Position numbers and translations under genes: made by a program. A DNA stretch of 64,000 bases from Chelonoidis abingdonii (taxonomy: Eukaryota; Chordata; Testudines; Testudinidae): NCBI RefSeq assembly GCF_003597395.2, contig NC_133771.1, forward strand, positions 62,091,080-62,155,079. The letters are read 5' to 3'. The notes under the pieces were generated by a model. It saw only the letters and a program-made list of their open reading frames with translations. It was not told the DNA's origin and did no database searches. Below are positions 1-11,639 of the stretch, piece after piece. How positions within the stretch are numbered: the stretch's first letter is position 1; each line of letters opens with the position of its first letter.

Positions 1-676
1 CTGGAGCACTCTCTGTCCCCCCAAAACTTTCGGCTCCCTGGGTGCCTGCGCCGGCACTCACCAATGCCCTTTGAACACAGATCCCAAATGCGCGCGTGTG
101 ATGCTGTAAAACAAGGAGAAATACCATCTTCCCTCTTCCCCTGCAGCCCAATCCCTGGTGAGTCAGATCCAGTCCCCTGGATCTTAAAACAAGGAAAATC
201 AATCAGGTTCTTAAAAAGAACAGCTTTTAATTAAAGAAGAAAAGGAAAAAATCATCTTCTGTAAAATCAGGATGCGAATACTTCCCAGGGGTAATCCAGA
301 TTCGTCTCATAGCCCAGAGGAACCCCCTCAGCCTTAGGTTCAGATTATAGCAAACGGGTAAAAATCCTCTAAGCAAAAAAAGGAACATTTACAAGTTGAG
401 GAAAACAAAAATAAGACTACACGCCTTGCCTGGCCTATACTTTACAAGTTTTGAAACACGAGAGAGGTTCAGAAAATTTGGAGAGCCTGCTCTGGTCCTA
501 GTCCAAGAGGAACACACCCCCAAAATAAGAGGGCAACCAAACAAGACTTCCCTCACCTAAGATTTGGAAGATCTTGTCTCCCATTGCGTCCTCTGTCAGG
601 TGCCAGCCAGGTTTACAGCTTCTTAACCCTTTACAGGAAAAGAGACCATTAATCCTTAACTAATCTGTTATTGACC
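1..676 (-). mobile_element. Gypsy-type LTR, truncated by window edge (antisense)
   Basis: The sequence parallels the LTRs of the gypsy element at 9126-15908: the CCCCAAAAC block, AATCCCTGGTGAGT, the repeated GGATCTTAAAACAAGG, AGCTTTTAATTAAAG, and the terminal CTTCTTAACCCTTTACAGG followed by an AATCTGTTATTGAC-like end. The order is the same as in those LTRs, so it is oriented on the minus strand. Its left end lies outside the window. It faces a second copy at 714-1587. Confidence 0.75.
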
Positions 677-713
677 AGTGTTCGATATATATTCTGTTCT
701 GAACTTTGGGGTG

Positions 714-1587
714 TGTCATAACTGCAAGGGAAGCGGAACTGCCCTCCTTTGTTACAATACTATAAAAATCCCTTCATGGCCAGAGACACCAAAATCCTTT
801 TACTTTTAAAGGTTAAGAAGCTCAGAAACCTGGCTGAACCTGCATCCAAAGGACCAATAAGGACAAAGATACTTTCACATCTTGTGGGGGGAAAGTCTTT
901 TGTTTGTGCTCTTTGTTTTGCGGGGTGTTTGCTCTTGGGATTAAGAGGGAAAAAACCCCCAAGGGGGAACATCAATCCAGGCTCTCCAAATCTTTCTTGA
1001 ACAGTCTCTCATGTTTTCAACTTGTAAAATAGCAGGCAAGTGTGTTGTCTTATTTTTGTGTTTCAACTTGTAAATGTTCCTTTTTGCTGAGAGGCTTAAC
1101 CTCTGTTCTGCTGTAACTTGTGAACCTAAAGCAGAGGGGTTCCTCTGATGGCTAATAAATCTGCCATCACCCTGTGAAGTATTTTCCGATCCTGATTTTA
1201 CGAGATGATTTTTACCTTTCTTTCTTTTAATTAAACAGCCCTTTTTTTTTTTTTTTTTTCCAGAACCTGAGTGAATTTCCTTGTTTAAGATCAAGGGTTG
1301 GATCTGGACTCACCAGGAATTGGTGGGGCGAAAGGAGAGCGATCGTTAAATTCTCCTTTGTAAAGATCCAAGGGGTTGAATCGTGTTTCACCAGGAAACT
1401 TGGTGAAAAAGCCTCTCAAGGCTACCCAGTGAGGGAAGGGTTTTAGAGGGGGGAAAAATATTCCAGACATGGAAGGAATCTGGATGTGGCAGCGAATCCA
1501 GATTCTAGCTGTTAGTTAAGCTTAGAAGTGTTTATTCAGGTTCCCCACATCTTGTACCGAAAGTTCAGATGGGGAGGAACCTTGACA
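714..1587 (+). mobile_element. Gypsy-type LTR, opposite orientation to its neighbour
   Basis: It begins TGTCATAAC and ends CCTTGACA, the same terminal pattern as the gypsy LTRs near 9.1 and 15 kb but reversed. Internal landmarks occur in reverse-complement order: TTAAGAAGCTCAG, a purine-rich AAGTCTTTTGTTTG block, TTTTAATTAAACAGC, CACCAGGAATTGG and AAGCTTAGAAG. Length 874 bp against 851 and 870 bp for the other LTRs. No convincing target duplication flanks it. The 37 bp separating it from the 1-676 copy is not gypsy internal sequence. Confidence 0.7.
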
Positions 1588-1639
1588 GTGATTAGTCTCA
1601 TCATATGCTCTTTCCTCAGAAATACTAGGGGAATGGAGT

Positions 1640-2985
1640 TAAACAGAAGCTAATAAGGACAAATGTTTTTTAAAATCAGCTGGTCCAGATAACTTTTATC
1701 CAAGGGTTTCAAAAGAGCTGGCAGAGGCAGCTACTGCGATAGTTAAGGTTGCTTTTCCAGTAAGTCTTGGGAAACAGTGGTGAAAGTCACAAAAAGTCCT
1801 ATCTGGCGTGTTGCACGTTAGCTTTCTTCCAGTCTTTAAAGGGTTGCGGATGACATGGGTAATTTATAGGGCTGTCAGCCCTGCTTATGCGATCCTGGGA
1901 AAAGCAATGGAGTTGCTGATAGAGGACTTGTTTTAATAAAGAATAAAGGAGGATAATGTAATTATGCAAAATAAACAGGTTTATTGAAAATAGATCTTGT
2001 CAATTAATTTTGTCTTTTTGGTGAGATAACGTTTGGTGATAAAGGCTAATAGTGCTGATGTTATAGCTTATACTCTCTTCTGTAAGGCATTTACTTTGTT
2101 ACTGCATGACATTTTGTAAAAGTTAGCAACCGTATAAAACTAACATGTCACACATTTAGAAACTGGCAAACTGATGGTCTCAATGTAACTTAAAGAAGGA
2201 AATCATAATCAAGCAGGTGTTTCCCAGTGGAAGTCCCACAGGATTGGTTCTTGACCCTACATTATTTAAACAATTTTTTTATCATAACGCCATGTTTACA
2301 GGATGGGGGCCTCTATCCTGGGAAGCAGTGATTCTGAAAAGGATTTGGAGAATCATGGTGGATGATCATCTGAACATGAGCGCCCAGTGTGATGCTGTGG
2401 GCAAAAGAACTAATGAGATCCTGGAATGTATAAACAGAGTCTCTGTACTAGGAGAAGATAGGTTATTTTGTCACTATATTTGGCACTGGAATGACTGCTG
2501 CTGGAGCACTGCGCCCATTTTTAGTGCCCCAATTCAAGAAGGCTGATAAATTGGAGAGGGTTCAGAGAACAGGCCCAAGACTCATTAAAGGATTAGAAAA
2601 CATGCCTATAGTGATAGACTCAAGAAGCCCAGTCTAGTTTAACTAAAAGGTGATTTGATTGCAGTCTATATGTATCTACATGGGGAACAAATATTTAACA
2701 ATGGATTCTTCAATCCGCAAGAGAGGGGTATAAAAAAATTCAGTGGCTGGAAGATGAAGCTAGACAAATTCACATTGGAAATAGATTTTACAGTGAGAGT
2801 GATTATCATTTGAAGAATTTACCAGGGGTCATAGTGTATTCTCCATCACTACCAATTTTTAGATCGGGATTGGATGTTTTTCTGAAAGATAAGCTCTAAA
2901 AGTTTTTTGGTGGAAATTCTGTGACCTGTGTTATACAGGAGGTCAGACTAGTTTATCAGAATGGTTCTTTCTGACCACTGTCCTC
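1640..2985 (+). mobile_element. CR1-type LINE fragment, decayed
   Basis: Fragments of CR1 ORF2 and 3' region in the + direction. Near 1670 the translation gives KSAGPDNFYP, the conserved start of the RT fingers. Near 1890 there is the block around GGGAAAAGCAATGGAGTTGC. From about 2340 the DNA follows the CR1 C-terminal part (DDHLNMSAQCDAVGKRTNEI) and the 3' region with TTTACCAGGGGTC and a GGAGGTCAGACTAG-type end. Frame breaks and deletions throughout; non-functional. Confidence 0.75.
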
Positions 2986-2989
2986 TCTT

Positions 2990-3870
2990 ATTTTAGTTTT
3001 TTGCCATACATGTAGCCAAATAGTATGTGCATGTGCCAAATTAAGGTCCTTAGTATCTAATGCACCCTTCTAAGTGTGATTCAAGTAAAACAGCAACGGG
3101 AACTTGAAAGTAAAAACCTCCATGACATTCCTGCATTGTATAATTTCCTAGCAGAATTCCCTAGCTTGTCATTTCTGAAGGCTTTTATATTTTTAAGTCT
3201 AGAATGGATCATAAGTAGAACTAGTTCTGTGGTTCATTTCGGCTGTGTTCTCATGTTACTATTACTTCAAATAATGAACACCACTGAATTTTGAACCATT
3301 TTGGCAGATTCTTCTGAGATTCAGGATTGGAATAGCATGTATATGCTACATGTCTCAACCAGATTTTATTACATGAGCTAGATGGGATAATTTCTTAAGG
3401 CAGTGCCTATGTTGATGCTTGTCTGTGCTCTGGAATCTCTCTCTCCTGAAGTGTACAAAATCAAAGTTATCTTTTATTCCTTTTTTTCTTTAGGCATGTT
3501 ACGCTAAAAAGATATATAATAGGCAAATGAAGCATTATTACACATTCAGAAAGATTTCTTCTGTCCTTACATATGTGGCATTCTGGGTTCTGAGTTAATA
3601 TGAAGGATTATGGAACGGGGTGGGACAATATGATCACAGACAACACCCTGGTGAAAAGCGCCGTACACTCTGCATTGCTGGTGACTGAAAAGTAGGAGTG
3701 GAAGGAAAAAAGAGTGCTCTCTCAAGGCAATATCTTAGACTGTGCTTTGGGGGCCCCTACCTTGCATGTCAATCTTGTGTACTAAAGATCTGACTTCCAG
3801 AAGTTTTGAGTACCTGCAACTCCGATTAGCTTTAAATAAAACATTTCTGAAAATGAGACCATAAGGCAGT
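2990..3870. other. Intron sequence with nothing recognised
   Basis: AT-rich sequence without a recognisable exon, repeat family or RNA gene. The short open frame at 3076-3294 has no homology signal or splice context. Confidence 0.4.
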
Positions 3871-3876
3871 AAGATA

Positions 3877-4089
3877 ACTGCGGCTGGCCTGTGCCTGCTG
3901 ATTCAGGCTTGCAGAGCTTGAGTTAAGGGGCTGTTTAACTTCCTGACTTGGACTACAGCCTGAGATCTGGGACCATCCCACTTTGTAGGGACCTAGAGCC
4001 TGAACATCTACAGTGCACTTAAACAGCCCTTTGGCCTGAGTCCCATGAGTAAGAGTCAGCAGGTTGTTAATTGCAGTGCAGACATACCC
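3877..4089 (+). mobile_element. Foldback MITE copy, left end lost
   Basis: The copy carries the hallmark right end TTGCAGTGCAGACATACCC and the internal mirror blocks seen in the full copy at 7951-8256: GAGTTAAGGGGCTGTTTAAC, GGACCATCCCACTTTG, CCTAGAGCCTGAACATCTACAGTGCA. The left terminal GGGTATGTCTACAC is missing. This palindromic family is common in turtle genomes (my recollection). Confidence 0.7.
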
Positions 4090-4725
4090 TGAGTGACTGA
4101 TACATTTGGAGCTTCTTCTTAGCCCCGGCTTTTGGATATGAGGAGAGCTGTTCTGTGTTTTTCCTCTCTCAAGTATCAGGTTGCATGTGGACTCCAGAAA
4201 ATATGTAACTTTAATTTTTTTTCCACTTGTGAATAAGACATTTTCTCAATCTAAATATTTATTTAAAAATATTTTGAATAGTTAGGACTGGATTGCTGCA
4301 TAAAAATGCAAATAAATGGTACACCGTATACTCTTGTTTTCCGTGGTGGTCCAGTGGGGTTAGAGCAAAGCTCTGTCTTAATTCATAACTTTGTATGCTG
4401 TCTACAATGGAGTGATTTAAAGCAGATTGCCCGTCTTAACTCAATTAATCCAATCCTATGAGATTGAACAGAGTGCATGTCAGTGTAAAATTTTGCCCAC
4501 TGACGTCTGCTGGTTTGAGGAATAAAGTTAGTTATGTTTGTATTTACTGCTGTAAAAATATTGACCGCATTTTAAACTTTTCTAATTAAAAGTACTGCAA
4601 CATGAGTTCAAGAAGTGACCAGTTGGTGGTAGTTTTATATTTGATAATGATTAAAACTTGAGTGATGTGCAACAAATGTGGGGCTTTGAATCTTATGTTT
4701 TTTCTCTTTTTTTCATATTTTTAAG

Positions 4726-4746
4726 CAATCTGGACCGAAAGGAAAG
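4726..4746 (+). CDS. SENP6: SENP6 21-nt microexon
   Basis: A pyrimidine tract ending in TTTTTAAG precedes, and GTAAGT follows, a 21-nt block. Read in the phase required by the next exon (first base completes a codon, last two bases open one), it gives NLDRKE plus an Arg shared with the next exon. That continues directly into the KEYPPH start of the 17956 exon, matching human SENP6 around SLDRKERKEYPPH. The block is a multiple of three, so skipping it would remove seven residues and keep the frame. I recall a human isoform seven residues shorter, but cannot confirm that it is this exon. Confidence 0.82.
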
Positions 4747-5730
4747 GTAAGTTTTATATTGATGAAATGAGCATGGCAATAAAAAAGTTAACTTAATGAT
4801 TACCCTATCAATGCTAGTTAAAGAATAATTCATAAAATTGTGGTCAGCTCTGCTGCCTGTGAGCTATTTTATGAAACGAACATGAAATACAAGAAGTACC
4901 TTTCATATGCAGCTATAGGCACTGATTGCCTTTTTAATGTGGACAATATGCTGGATACACTGGCGTACAGAAACATGCGTATATACAGATAAAATATACA
5001 GAAACAAGGATTGACGTCAGTTTTCAGTGGAAACTTGAAAGTTAATTTTAAGTGTTTGGATATTGCTGGAGAGCTATTGCTATCTGGTTTCTAACAGTGT
5101 TAATAAGCTGTTGTTCAGTTTTCTAGCAATCTTGTAGCTGAATTAATTGAATTTCATTCTAAATATAGTCATTAATTAAATATACGAATTATAACAATTA
5201 ACCAAACACAGATTTGGTGCTGTTGTTTCATGTATTTATGTGGAAACACTAAACTTTTACATGTCACACATTTCATGTCACTTGGAAAATGCTGGTTTCT
5301 GTTAATATTCTTGTATGTAGTTTAAGTATACAAATAAATGTAAATATTTTGTTCATTTCTAATATGTTATTAAAACCAACCGGTTATTAATGATGTCATT
5401 TATTCCACAAGAAAGTAATTCTTTTCTGTTATGTGGCAGTATAAGCTTGATATTAAAGTTAAATTATGATTAAACCGTACATTTAGTATTGAACTAAAAT
5501 TGAAAATAATTTACATAACTGTTTAAAGTACTTTTCTTTGGAAATTCAGATTTTAGTGGATTGATTGTAAATCAATAGTATAATATTGTGCTTTCTGATA
5601 CTTTCCAAAATAAACTTTAAAGGGATGCTGATATGTCAGCCTTGGCCCTCATATTTTAACCTCATAAGGGATATTACAACTTTTTTCTTTCCCTAGGTTT
5701 TTTCAATTTTCTTAAATGTTGTTCATGATT
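4747..5730. other. SENP6 intron following the microexon
   Basis: AT-rich intron sequence from the GTAAGT donor to the assembly gap. No exon, RNA gene or transposon family was recognised. Confidence 0.5.
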
Positions 5731-5755
5731 NNNNNNNNNNNNNNNNNNNNNNNNN
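5731..5755. other. Assembly gap (25 N)
   Basis: Twenty-five consecutive N. Sequence composition changes abruptly across it: AT-rich intron to the left, CpG-containing non-repetitive sequence to the right. The true distance is unknown. Confidence 0.98.
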
Positions 5756-6645
5756 CTTCCCCAGTAGAAGGAAATAACTCAATAATTGAGGAAACAATCC
5801 AGAGAAGGACGGCAACATAAGCAGATAACATCGGACTGAAAATCGAAGCCGGAACAAGGAAGACAACAATAGCAGCCCACTGTTCATGGCAGGGATATGT
5901 AAAGCTGCCCCTTGCGCCACTCTCGAATGAACAAATCATTAGATTGGTTAGAATACTCTGCAGATCCACGTTTCACCCTCGCCTAGAAAAGCCATCAGGA
6001 GGGCTACTCAACTTAGCTTTCAAAGCATACGATTTTGGTTGGTAATTTCTGTCCAAGAAGCCTAGGGCTTGCCTGAGTCACGTGTTCCTGCTGTTGTAGT
6101 CACCTCTCACAGCTCTGTTCATCTTCTCACAGATTACCTACCGTCGTTGTGAGATCCTACCAAGTCAGATTTCTCGAGCCTGAATTTCTGCCCCAATGGC
6201 TTATGGCTCAGCCACGCCATGTTGTTGCAGAGTACGACGAAAGGACATGGCTCACACAAACAGACTCAAGTGCCCCTATGATTATCGTCTGGAGCCCACT
6301 ACATCTAAGTACTCTTTTTCCTCAATAATATCATTGTCGATTACCTGAAGGGACGCGATACAGGGGGAAAAAAAGCGGAACGAACAAACTGAGAAAAGCC
6401 TCGTCTGGAGCCAAGAGCGAGAGACAATGTGTTTTCTCCAAGGGAGTCTGCTCTTGATATTTTTTCCAAGGGTTGGAGACAGGAACAAGTGTGGTGGTGG
6501 TTTTAGTAAGATTACACATACGCTGCTGCTGTCACGTATGCACACACAAATTGGGGCTGCGACCATTCGCACAACTATCTATCTTTTCCTGACAATCCCT
6601 GCTGTGCCGATTAGGGAACAGAAATCAAAGTTCTTGTTTGTTAAA
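5756..6645. other. Unidentified CpG-containing segment next to the gap
   Basis: About 890 bp with roughly thirty CpG sites, many more than the surrounding introns. It fits none of the transposon families seen elsewhere in the window. The longest frame (6282-6572, minus, 96 codons) has no recognised motif. It returns to ordinary AT-rich intron around 6645. Possibilities are a young or foreign insertion, a fragment of an unknown element, a small CpG island, or a misplaced or poorly corrected assembly piece. Confidence 0.4.
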
Positions 6646-6649
6646 TAAG

Positions 6650-7950
6650 TAAATAAATGGAAAATCTCAAATGAACTGAGTTCCCAGTGTCTGGAATCTG
6701 TTAATGATTCTTGTAGAAAAATGTGGAACACATAGAATTATTTGTAGGGTATCTATTATCCAAAAGAAATTTGCATATTCCTTTTTGCAACAGTTCATTG
6801 GCTATCTCCTGTAGGACCTGCAGGAATTATACTCAGAGCAGGGTGTTGTATCTGCTATTTGACATGTCCTTGATGCCTCTTCGAAATTGAAGATGACTGG
6901 CTTGAGATTTATAAACTGGATTGAGCAAGGAGGAATTTGCCTCATAACTTGAAGAAAAAAAATTGCAAATGCTTTCTTGGGCAGGTCATAAGACATGTCT
7001 TTCAAGTTGTGTGTTTGTATATCAAACATTTTGTTTCATTCTTAAATGATTAGTTGAGAGCAAAAACTAAAATGGAAACCATACAATGAAATGGTTCCAC
7101 CTATTTAAAATTTTCTGCTTTACTGGGGTGGAGCCAGATCTCCTGGTGTTCAAGTATGCTGCAAGTAATCCTCCTGGTCATATGTAACCTTTGTTTTACC
7201 AGCTCTAAAAGCTTTCAGTTATTGTTTTATTATTCTCCTGTACAGCTTTTTAGGTGTGAAGGTTGTTTAGACTGATTTTGAAGCAATTCAAGATTTTTTT
7301 GCCATGCCCTCTGTCATTGTTCCTTAGATGCCACTTCTCTGAGATAGATGGGAAGCCAGGCCTGAAAAGAATACATTTGGGCACTTCTCAAATCTTTATA
7401 TATCAGCAATAATCTTAACACATCCTTTATTTCAGAGAGAGACAAACTACTAAAATAAAATGCCTAATGAATAGTTAGGACAGTTTTTTAAAAAAAATTC
7501 TGTCGTCATTCTGAGGTTTGCATGGATTATATAGATCTGGAGTTGCTGGCATGCATGTAATGCAAACAGGGTCCAATAACTAATTCTATTGACAGGACAG
7601 ATGGCCCCAAACATTTCCTTTGATCTCTTTGATGGGGAAAAATGAGAGTGAGGAATATGAATACTTGGAGCTCGAGTGTAATAAGTTCTGTTTATATTTA
7701 TGAAGAAATGTATTGATTGTATTTTTAGTTCTTAGACCTGAAGACTGAGGTCTAACCCACATGTTAGACGCAGCAAATTTAACTGAGTTCTGCTGAAAGA
7801 TCAACCGACAGAGATGATTATTTTATGTTGCCTCATGTTAATAACTGAAAGTTCACAACAAACTGGGAGAGAAATGGAAGCTGGGACCTTTAAATTTCTT
7901 TGAGGCTGAGCTTCATTATGAAGAAACATAAGTCTGTCATTGTAATCAAG
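6650..7950. other. Intron sequence with nothing recognised
   Basis: Low-GC sequence with scattered homopolymers. I see no exon, RNA gene or confident repeat. The short frames here lack coding features. Confidence 0.4.
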
Positions 7951-8256
7951 GGGTATGTGTACACGCCAATAAAAAAACCCATGGCAACAAGTCTCAGAGC
8001 TCAGGTCAACTGGCTTGAGCTGCAGGGCTCAAAAATAGCAGTGTAGATGTTCAGTCTTTGGCTGTAGCCCAGACTTTGAGACCCTCCCCTTACAGGATTT
8101 TAGAGCCTGGGCTCCAGTCGAAGCCTGAATGTCTACACTGCTGTTTTTAGCCCTGCAGCTCAAGCTCTGCAAGTCTGAGTCAGTTGAGCTGGATTCTGAG
8201 ACTTGCTGCCACAGCGTATGTGCGTGTTTGTTTTTTATTGCAGTGTAGACATACCC
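7951..8256. mobile_element. Foldback MITE, essentially full length
   Basis: It starts GGGTATGTGTACAC and ends GTGTAGACATACCC, nearly perfect terminal inverted repeats. The whole 306 bp is one imperfect palindrome: the left arm (GAGCTGCAGGGCTCAAAAATA, then GCAGTGTAGATG) mirrors the right arm around a centre near TTTGAGACCCTCCCC. Non-coding, so mobilised in trans if at all. Related copies lie at 3877, 42350, 45257 and 63235. Confidence 0.85.
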
Positions 8257-8558
8257 ATGTAGACCTTTTGGGAATTAAGATATGGTGGCTCCTGTAATTT
8301 TGTTTATGGCTAAAATCTATGCTCTTAAACGTCTGAAAAATATAGAATGCTTCAATAAAAAGGGATGTAGAAAAAAGCAACTATTTCAGAATACCTTTTT
8401 GCTGATGTCCTGTTTTGAGGAAGGTTAGAAATTTAGGAAGTGTATCCTTTAATGTGCTACTAGTACCATGTAAAATATGTTCTTGTTTTCTTAATGCAAT
8501 GTTATTTTCTCATACCTGTCTCCCCCATCTTTACTTGTCACGTGTATGCTATCAGTAA

Positions 8559-8824
8559 GGGTATGTCTACACTACCCGCCGGATTGGCAGGTAGTGATTG
8601 ATCTATCAGGAATCGATTTATTGTGTCTTGTCTAGACGTGATAAATCGATCTCCGAACGTGTTCCCCATCAATGAGTGAGTGGCAGCTGTCAATTCCACA
8701 CTGCGAGGACGCGAAGTAAGTCGATCTAAGATACATCAATGTCAGCTACGTGATTCTTGTAGCTAAAGTTGTGTATCTTAAATAAATTTCTCTCTCCCCT
8801 CCTTCCCCCCTTGTAGACTACACC
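8559..8824. mobile_element. Second MITE family (GATCGATTTAT type)
   Basis: It starts GGGTATGTCTACACTAC, sharing termini with the foldback family, but has a different body with GATAAATCGATCTCC and AAGTAAGTCGATCTAAGATAC. The right end (TTGTAGACTACACC) is degraded. A better preserved relative with the GTGTAGACCAGCCC end is at 33751-34000. Confidence 0.65.
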
Positions 8825-9120
8825 TAAAAGATAAATATGCATTGTTGACCTTAGGATTTTGGAGAAGGTTGAGGTAATTCTTTTAAGTGATATCCACTCT
8901 CTGCTCCACGCCCCAATAGTTTATTCTCATTATAAACAAATAAGCAAAGGACTGTCATCAGGCTCTTGTGCTGCAAAGAAGGAAAGAGCCTCTTACGCTT
9001 GCATCTATGCATAGTTGTCAGTCGGGCTTGCTTTTTTTTCATTCTGCATACAATTTTGGACATGTTTGCTTTTGGCTATTGTTATGTGCTCCTTGTAGTA
9101 ATTTTTGTAATTGGCAGAAG

Positions 9121-9125
9121 ACTAG
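9121..9125. repeat. Left target-site duplication (ACTAG) of the gypsy element
   Basis: ACTAG directly precedes the left LTR and is repeated directly after the right LTR at 15909-15913. Five-base duplications are usual for Ty3/gypsy integrases. Confidence 0.9.
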
Positions 9126-9976
9126 TGTCAAGGTTTTTTTCCCCCACTTTGAACTTTAGCGTCCAGAAAGTGGGGACCTGCATGGACCCTTCTAAGCTTA
9201 ATTCTTAGTTTAGATCTGATAACGCTGCCACCAGCCAAAATATAGTGTTTGGCACACTTTCTGTTCCCCCAAAACCTTTCCTGGGGAACCCAAGACCCAA
9301 GGGGTTTGGGTCTTAAAACCAGGAGCAATAAACCAACTCCCAGACTTTCCCCTCCCTGGGTTACCCTGAGAGGCTACACTGATCCAAACTCCTTGGATCT
9401 TAAAACAGAGAGGAATTAACCTTCCTCCCCTCCTCCTTTTCCCCCACCAATCCCTGGTGAGTTCAGACCCAATCCCCTTGGATCTTAAAACAAGGGGAAA
9501 AAATCAATCAGGTTCTTAAAAAGAGAGCTTTTCATTAAAGAAAGAAAAAGTAAAAATTATCTCTGTAAAATCAGGATGGTAAATGTTTACAGGGTTTTCA
9601 GATTCATATAGACTAGAGGGACTTCCCCCCAGCCTGAGATTCAAAGTTACAGCAAGCAGAGGTAAAAATCCTTCCAGCAAAATACACATTTACAAGTTAA
9701 GAAAACAAACATAAGACTAATCTGCCTTCCTGGCTAATAGTTAATATTTTGATCTGTGAGAGACTGATTCAGAAAGATTGGAGAGTCTGGTGGCATGTCT
9801 GGTCTCTCTTTTTCCCAAGAGCGAACAACCCCCAAAACAAAAAGCACAGACTTCCCTCCACCGAGATCTGAAAGTCTCTTGTCTCCTGATTGGTCCTCTG
9901 GTCAGCCACGTTTACTGAGCTTCTTAACCCTTTACAGGTAAAAGAGACATTAACCCTTAACCATCTGTTTATGACA
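9126..9976 (-). repeat. Gypsy 3' LTR (left on the + strand)
   Basis: 851 bp, ending TTTATGACA, so in element orientation it begins TGTCATAAACAG. It contains the GGATCTTAAAAC blocks and CTTCTTAACCCTTTACAGG also seen in the partner LTR. On the inside it meets a G-rich stretch (minus strand ATTTGGGGGTGTG) that could be the polypurine tract. Confidence 0.92.
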
Positions 9977-10235
9977 CACACCCCCAAATCTCAGACAGTG
10001 TGGAACCACACTGGCGGTGACTTCTTCCTAGAACTTTAGAATAAACAGATTAATAAACACATGCGTCTTTACATATACTACTAATTATGTAAAACTACAA
10101 GATTTTCCACATTTCAAGGACAATTTTTAACCATTTGATTCTGGGAAACTTTGACGGGAAGGTGCATCAGCTACTTTGTTAGAAGCTTCTGAAATGTGTT
10201 TGAATTTCAAAATCAAAATCTTGGAGAGCTGAACT

Positions 10236-10481
10236 CTATCGAAGCAGTTTTTTGTTGTTTCTTTTGGCAATATGAAGCCACTTCAGTGCAGCATGGTCGG
10301 TGTGTAGTTGGAACCGCCATCCCCAAATGTATGGGCGTAGCTTTTCCAGGGCATACACAGTGGCGTAGCATTCTTTTTCACTGACTGACCAGTGGGTTTC
10401 CCTCTCAGACAGTTTCTTGCTGAGAAACACGACAGGATGGAAGTTGTGATCCGATCCTTCCTGCATTAAAACTGCTCCCAC
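10236..10481 (-). pseudogene. Gypsy RNase H domain remnant
   Basis: An open stretch encoding GAVLMQEGSDHNFHPVVFLS, then KKLSERETHWSVSEKECYAT and LRPYIWGWRFQLHTDHAALK. This is the RNase H-like domain that follows reverse transcriptase in Ty3/gypsy polyproteins (SEKE, HTDHAAL motifs). It is the best preserved piece of the element. Upstream in the same direction the frame is broken before the RT thumb. Only about 260 bp separate it from the LTR, leaving no room for an integrase downstream. Confidence 0.88.
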
Positions 10482-10499
10482 ACCACGCTCAGATGCATT

Positions 10500-11500
10500 T
10501 GTGGTTACTAGGAATGGTTTGTCAAAGTCGGGGGCCCTTTGAGCATAGGGTCAGATATGAAGTGTCGCATTAAGCTGGGTAAAAGGCCTTCTGACAATCA
10601 TTCAGTTCCACTAACTGCATTTGCTGGGGACTTTTTGGTCAGTGTCTGTTAGTGGCAAGTGATTTGGGGGGCTGTAAGCTGTACAAATCGCCTTTAATAC
10701 GGCCAAGCTAGAAGGATTGGACCCTGTTCTTTGACTTTGGGAAGCACTTTTGGATAGCTCCACCTTGTGCTGTAGGGGTTATGTTCCTCGACCCAACCTG
10801 GTGTCCCAGGTAAGTCACTCTGTTTTGGCTATGACACTTTGTGCCTTAACAGTTGTCCTGCCTGCCTGATGCGCTCAAAGACTTTTTTCCAGTGTTTAGG
10901 TGTTGGGCATGAATCAGAAAAATGAGCCACCTCTCGAGGTAGGCAACTGCATTAGTCTCCATTACTTAGCTAGGGGAACCGAATCTACAAGTCTTTTGGA
11001 AGGTGGCGGTTGCATTCGCAGCCGAAAGAAGCGCATCAAATTTCATACAACCCTGCATGGGTGATGAAGGCTGATCTTCTGGCGGTTCATCTAAGCGGTA
11101 CTTGCCGTACCTGATTAAGTCTATTGTAGAGATGAACTGGGCTGTTCCAATTCTCCAATAGCTCATCGGTGCGTGGCATTGGATAGTGTGACGGTACGCA
11201 GTTACAGCTTTAGCTTACGGTATCCACGCAAAGAAGCTATTTTCCCATCTGTTTGGGTACCAGAGCTAACTGAGATGCCCATGCACTGGTAGATGAGTGG
11301 AACATACCCATCGGTTAGCATGTTTGGATCTCTGTTCTATAGCAGCTTGGGCATGAGGAGAACCCGGTGGGTGGGGTTCTAATTGGGTGAGCATTACTGT
11401 GTCATGGAGTGGTATGCCCGTCAGTCCGTCCTGCGGTGGCTGAAACAATGGGGACGAAGTAGTGCACAGCTTCTTGATCTGTTGCCGCTGCAATCTCAGG
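10500..11500 (-). pseudogene. Gypsy reverse transcriptase remnant
   Basis: Pieces in several minus-strand frames. From upstream to downstream: QRQQIKKLCTTSSPLFQPP, a PYPMPR-like stretch with TDELLE, GTAQFISTIDLIRYGKYR (palm motif A region, normally QFISTxDLxxGYWQ), SAFITHAG, ATFQK, and further on VTYLGHQVG plus the FxKPFLVTTxASERGVGA lead into RNase H. All are landmarks of gypsy RT. Frameshifts and stops separate them. Confidence 0.83.
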
Positions 11501-11639
11501 GTTGTGGAGAGGTCACCTCTCCCGCCACTGTCACCTTTTTCTTTGTAGTAGACACCTTCAGGCCACCGGACATCTTCTCCCTGTGGCTTTAAACTGACAA
11601 ACCTTTAAGTTTCTGAATAGAAGGGTTTGAGAGAATTAA

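Noticed and set aside
4726..4746. Reading the microexon as QSGPKGK (phase 0)
   Set aside because: The next exon demands that its first base complete a codon; only the shifted phase continues the SENP6 frame and matches human.
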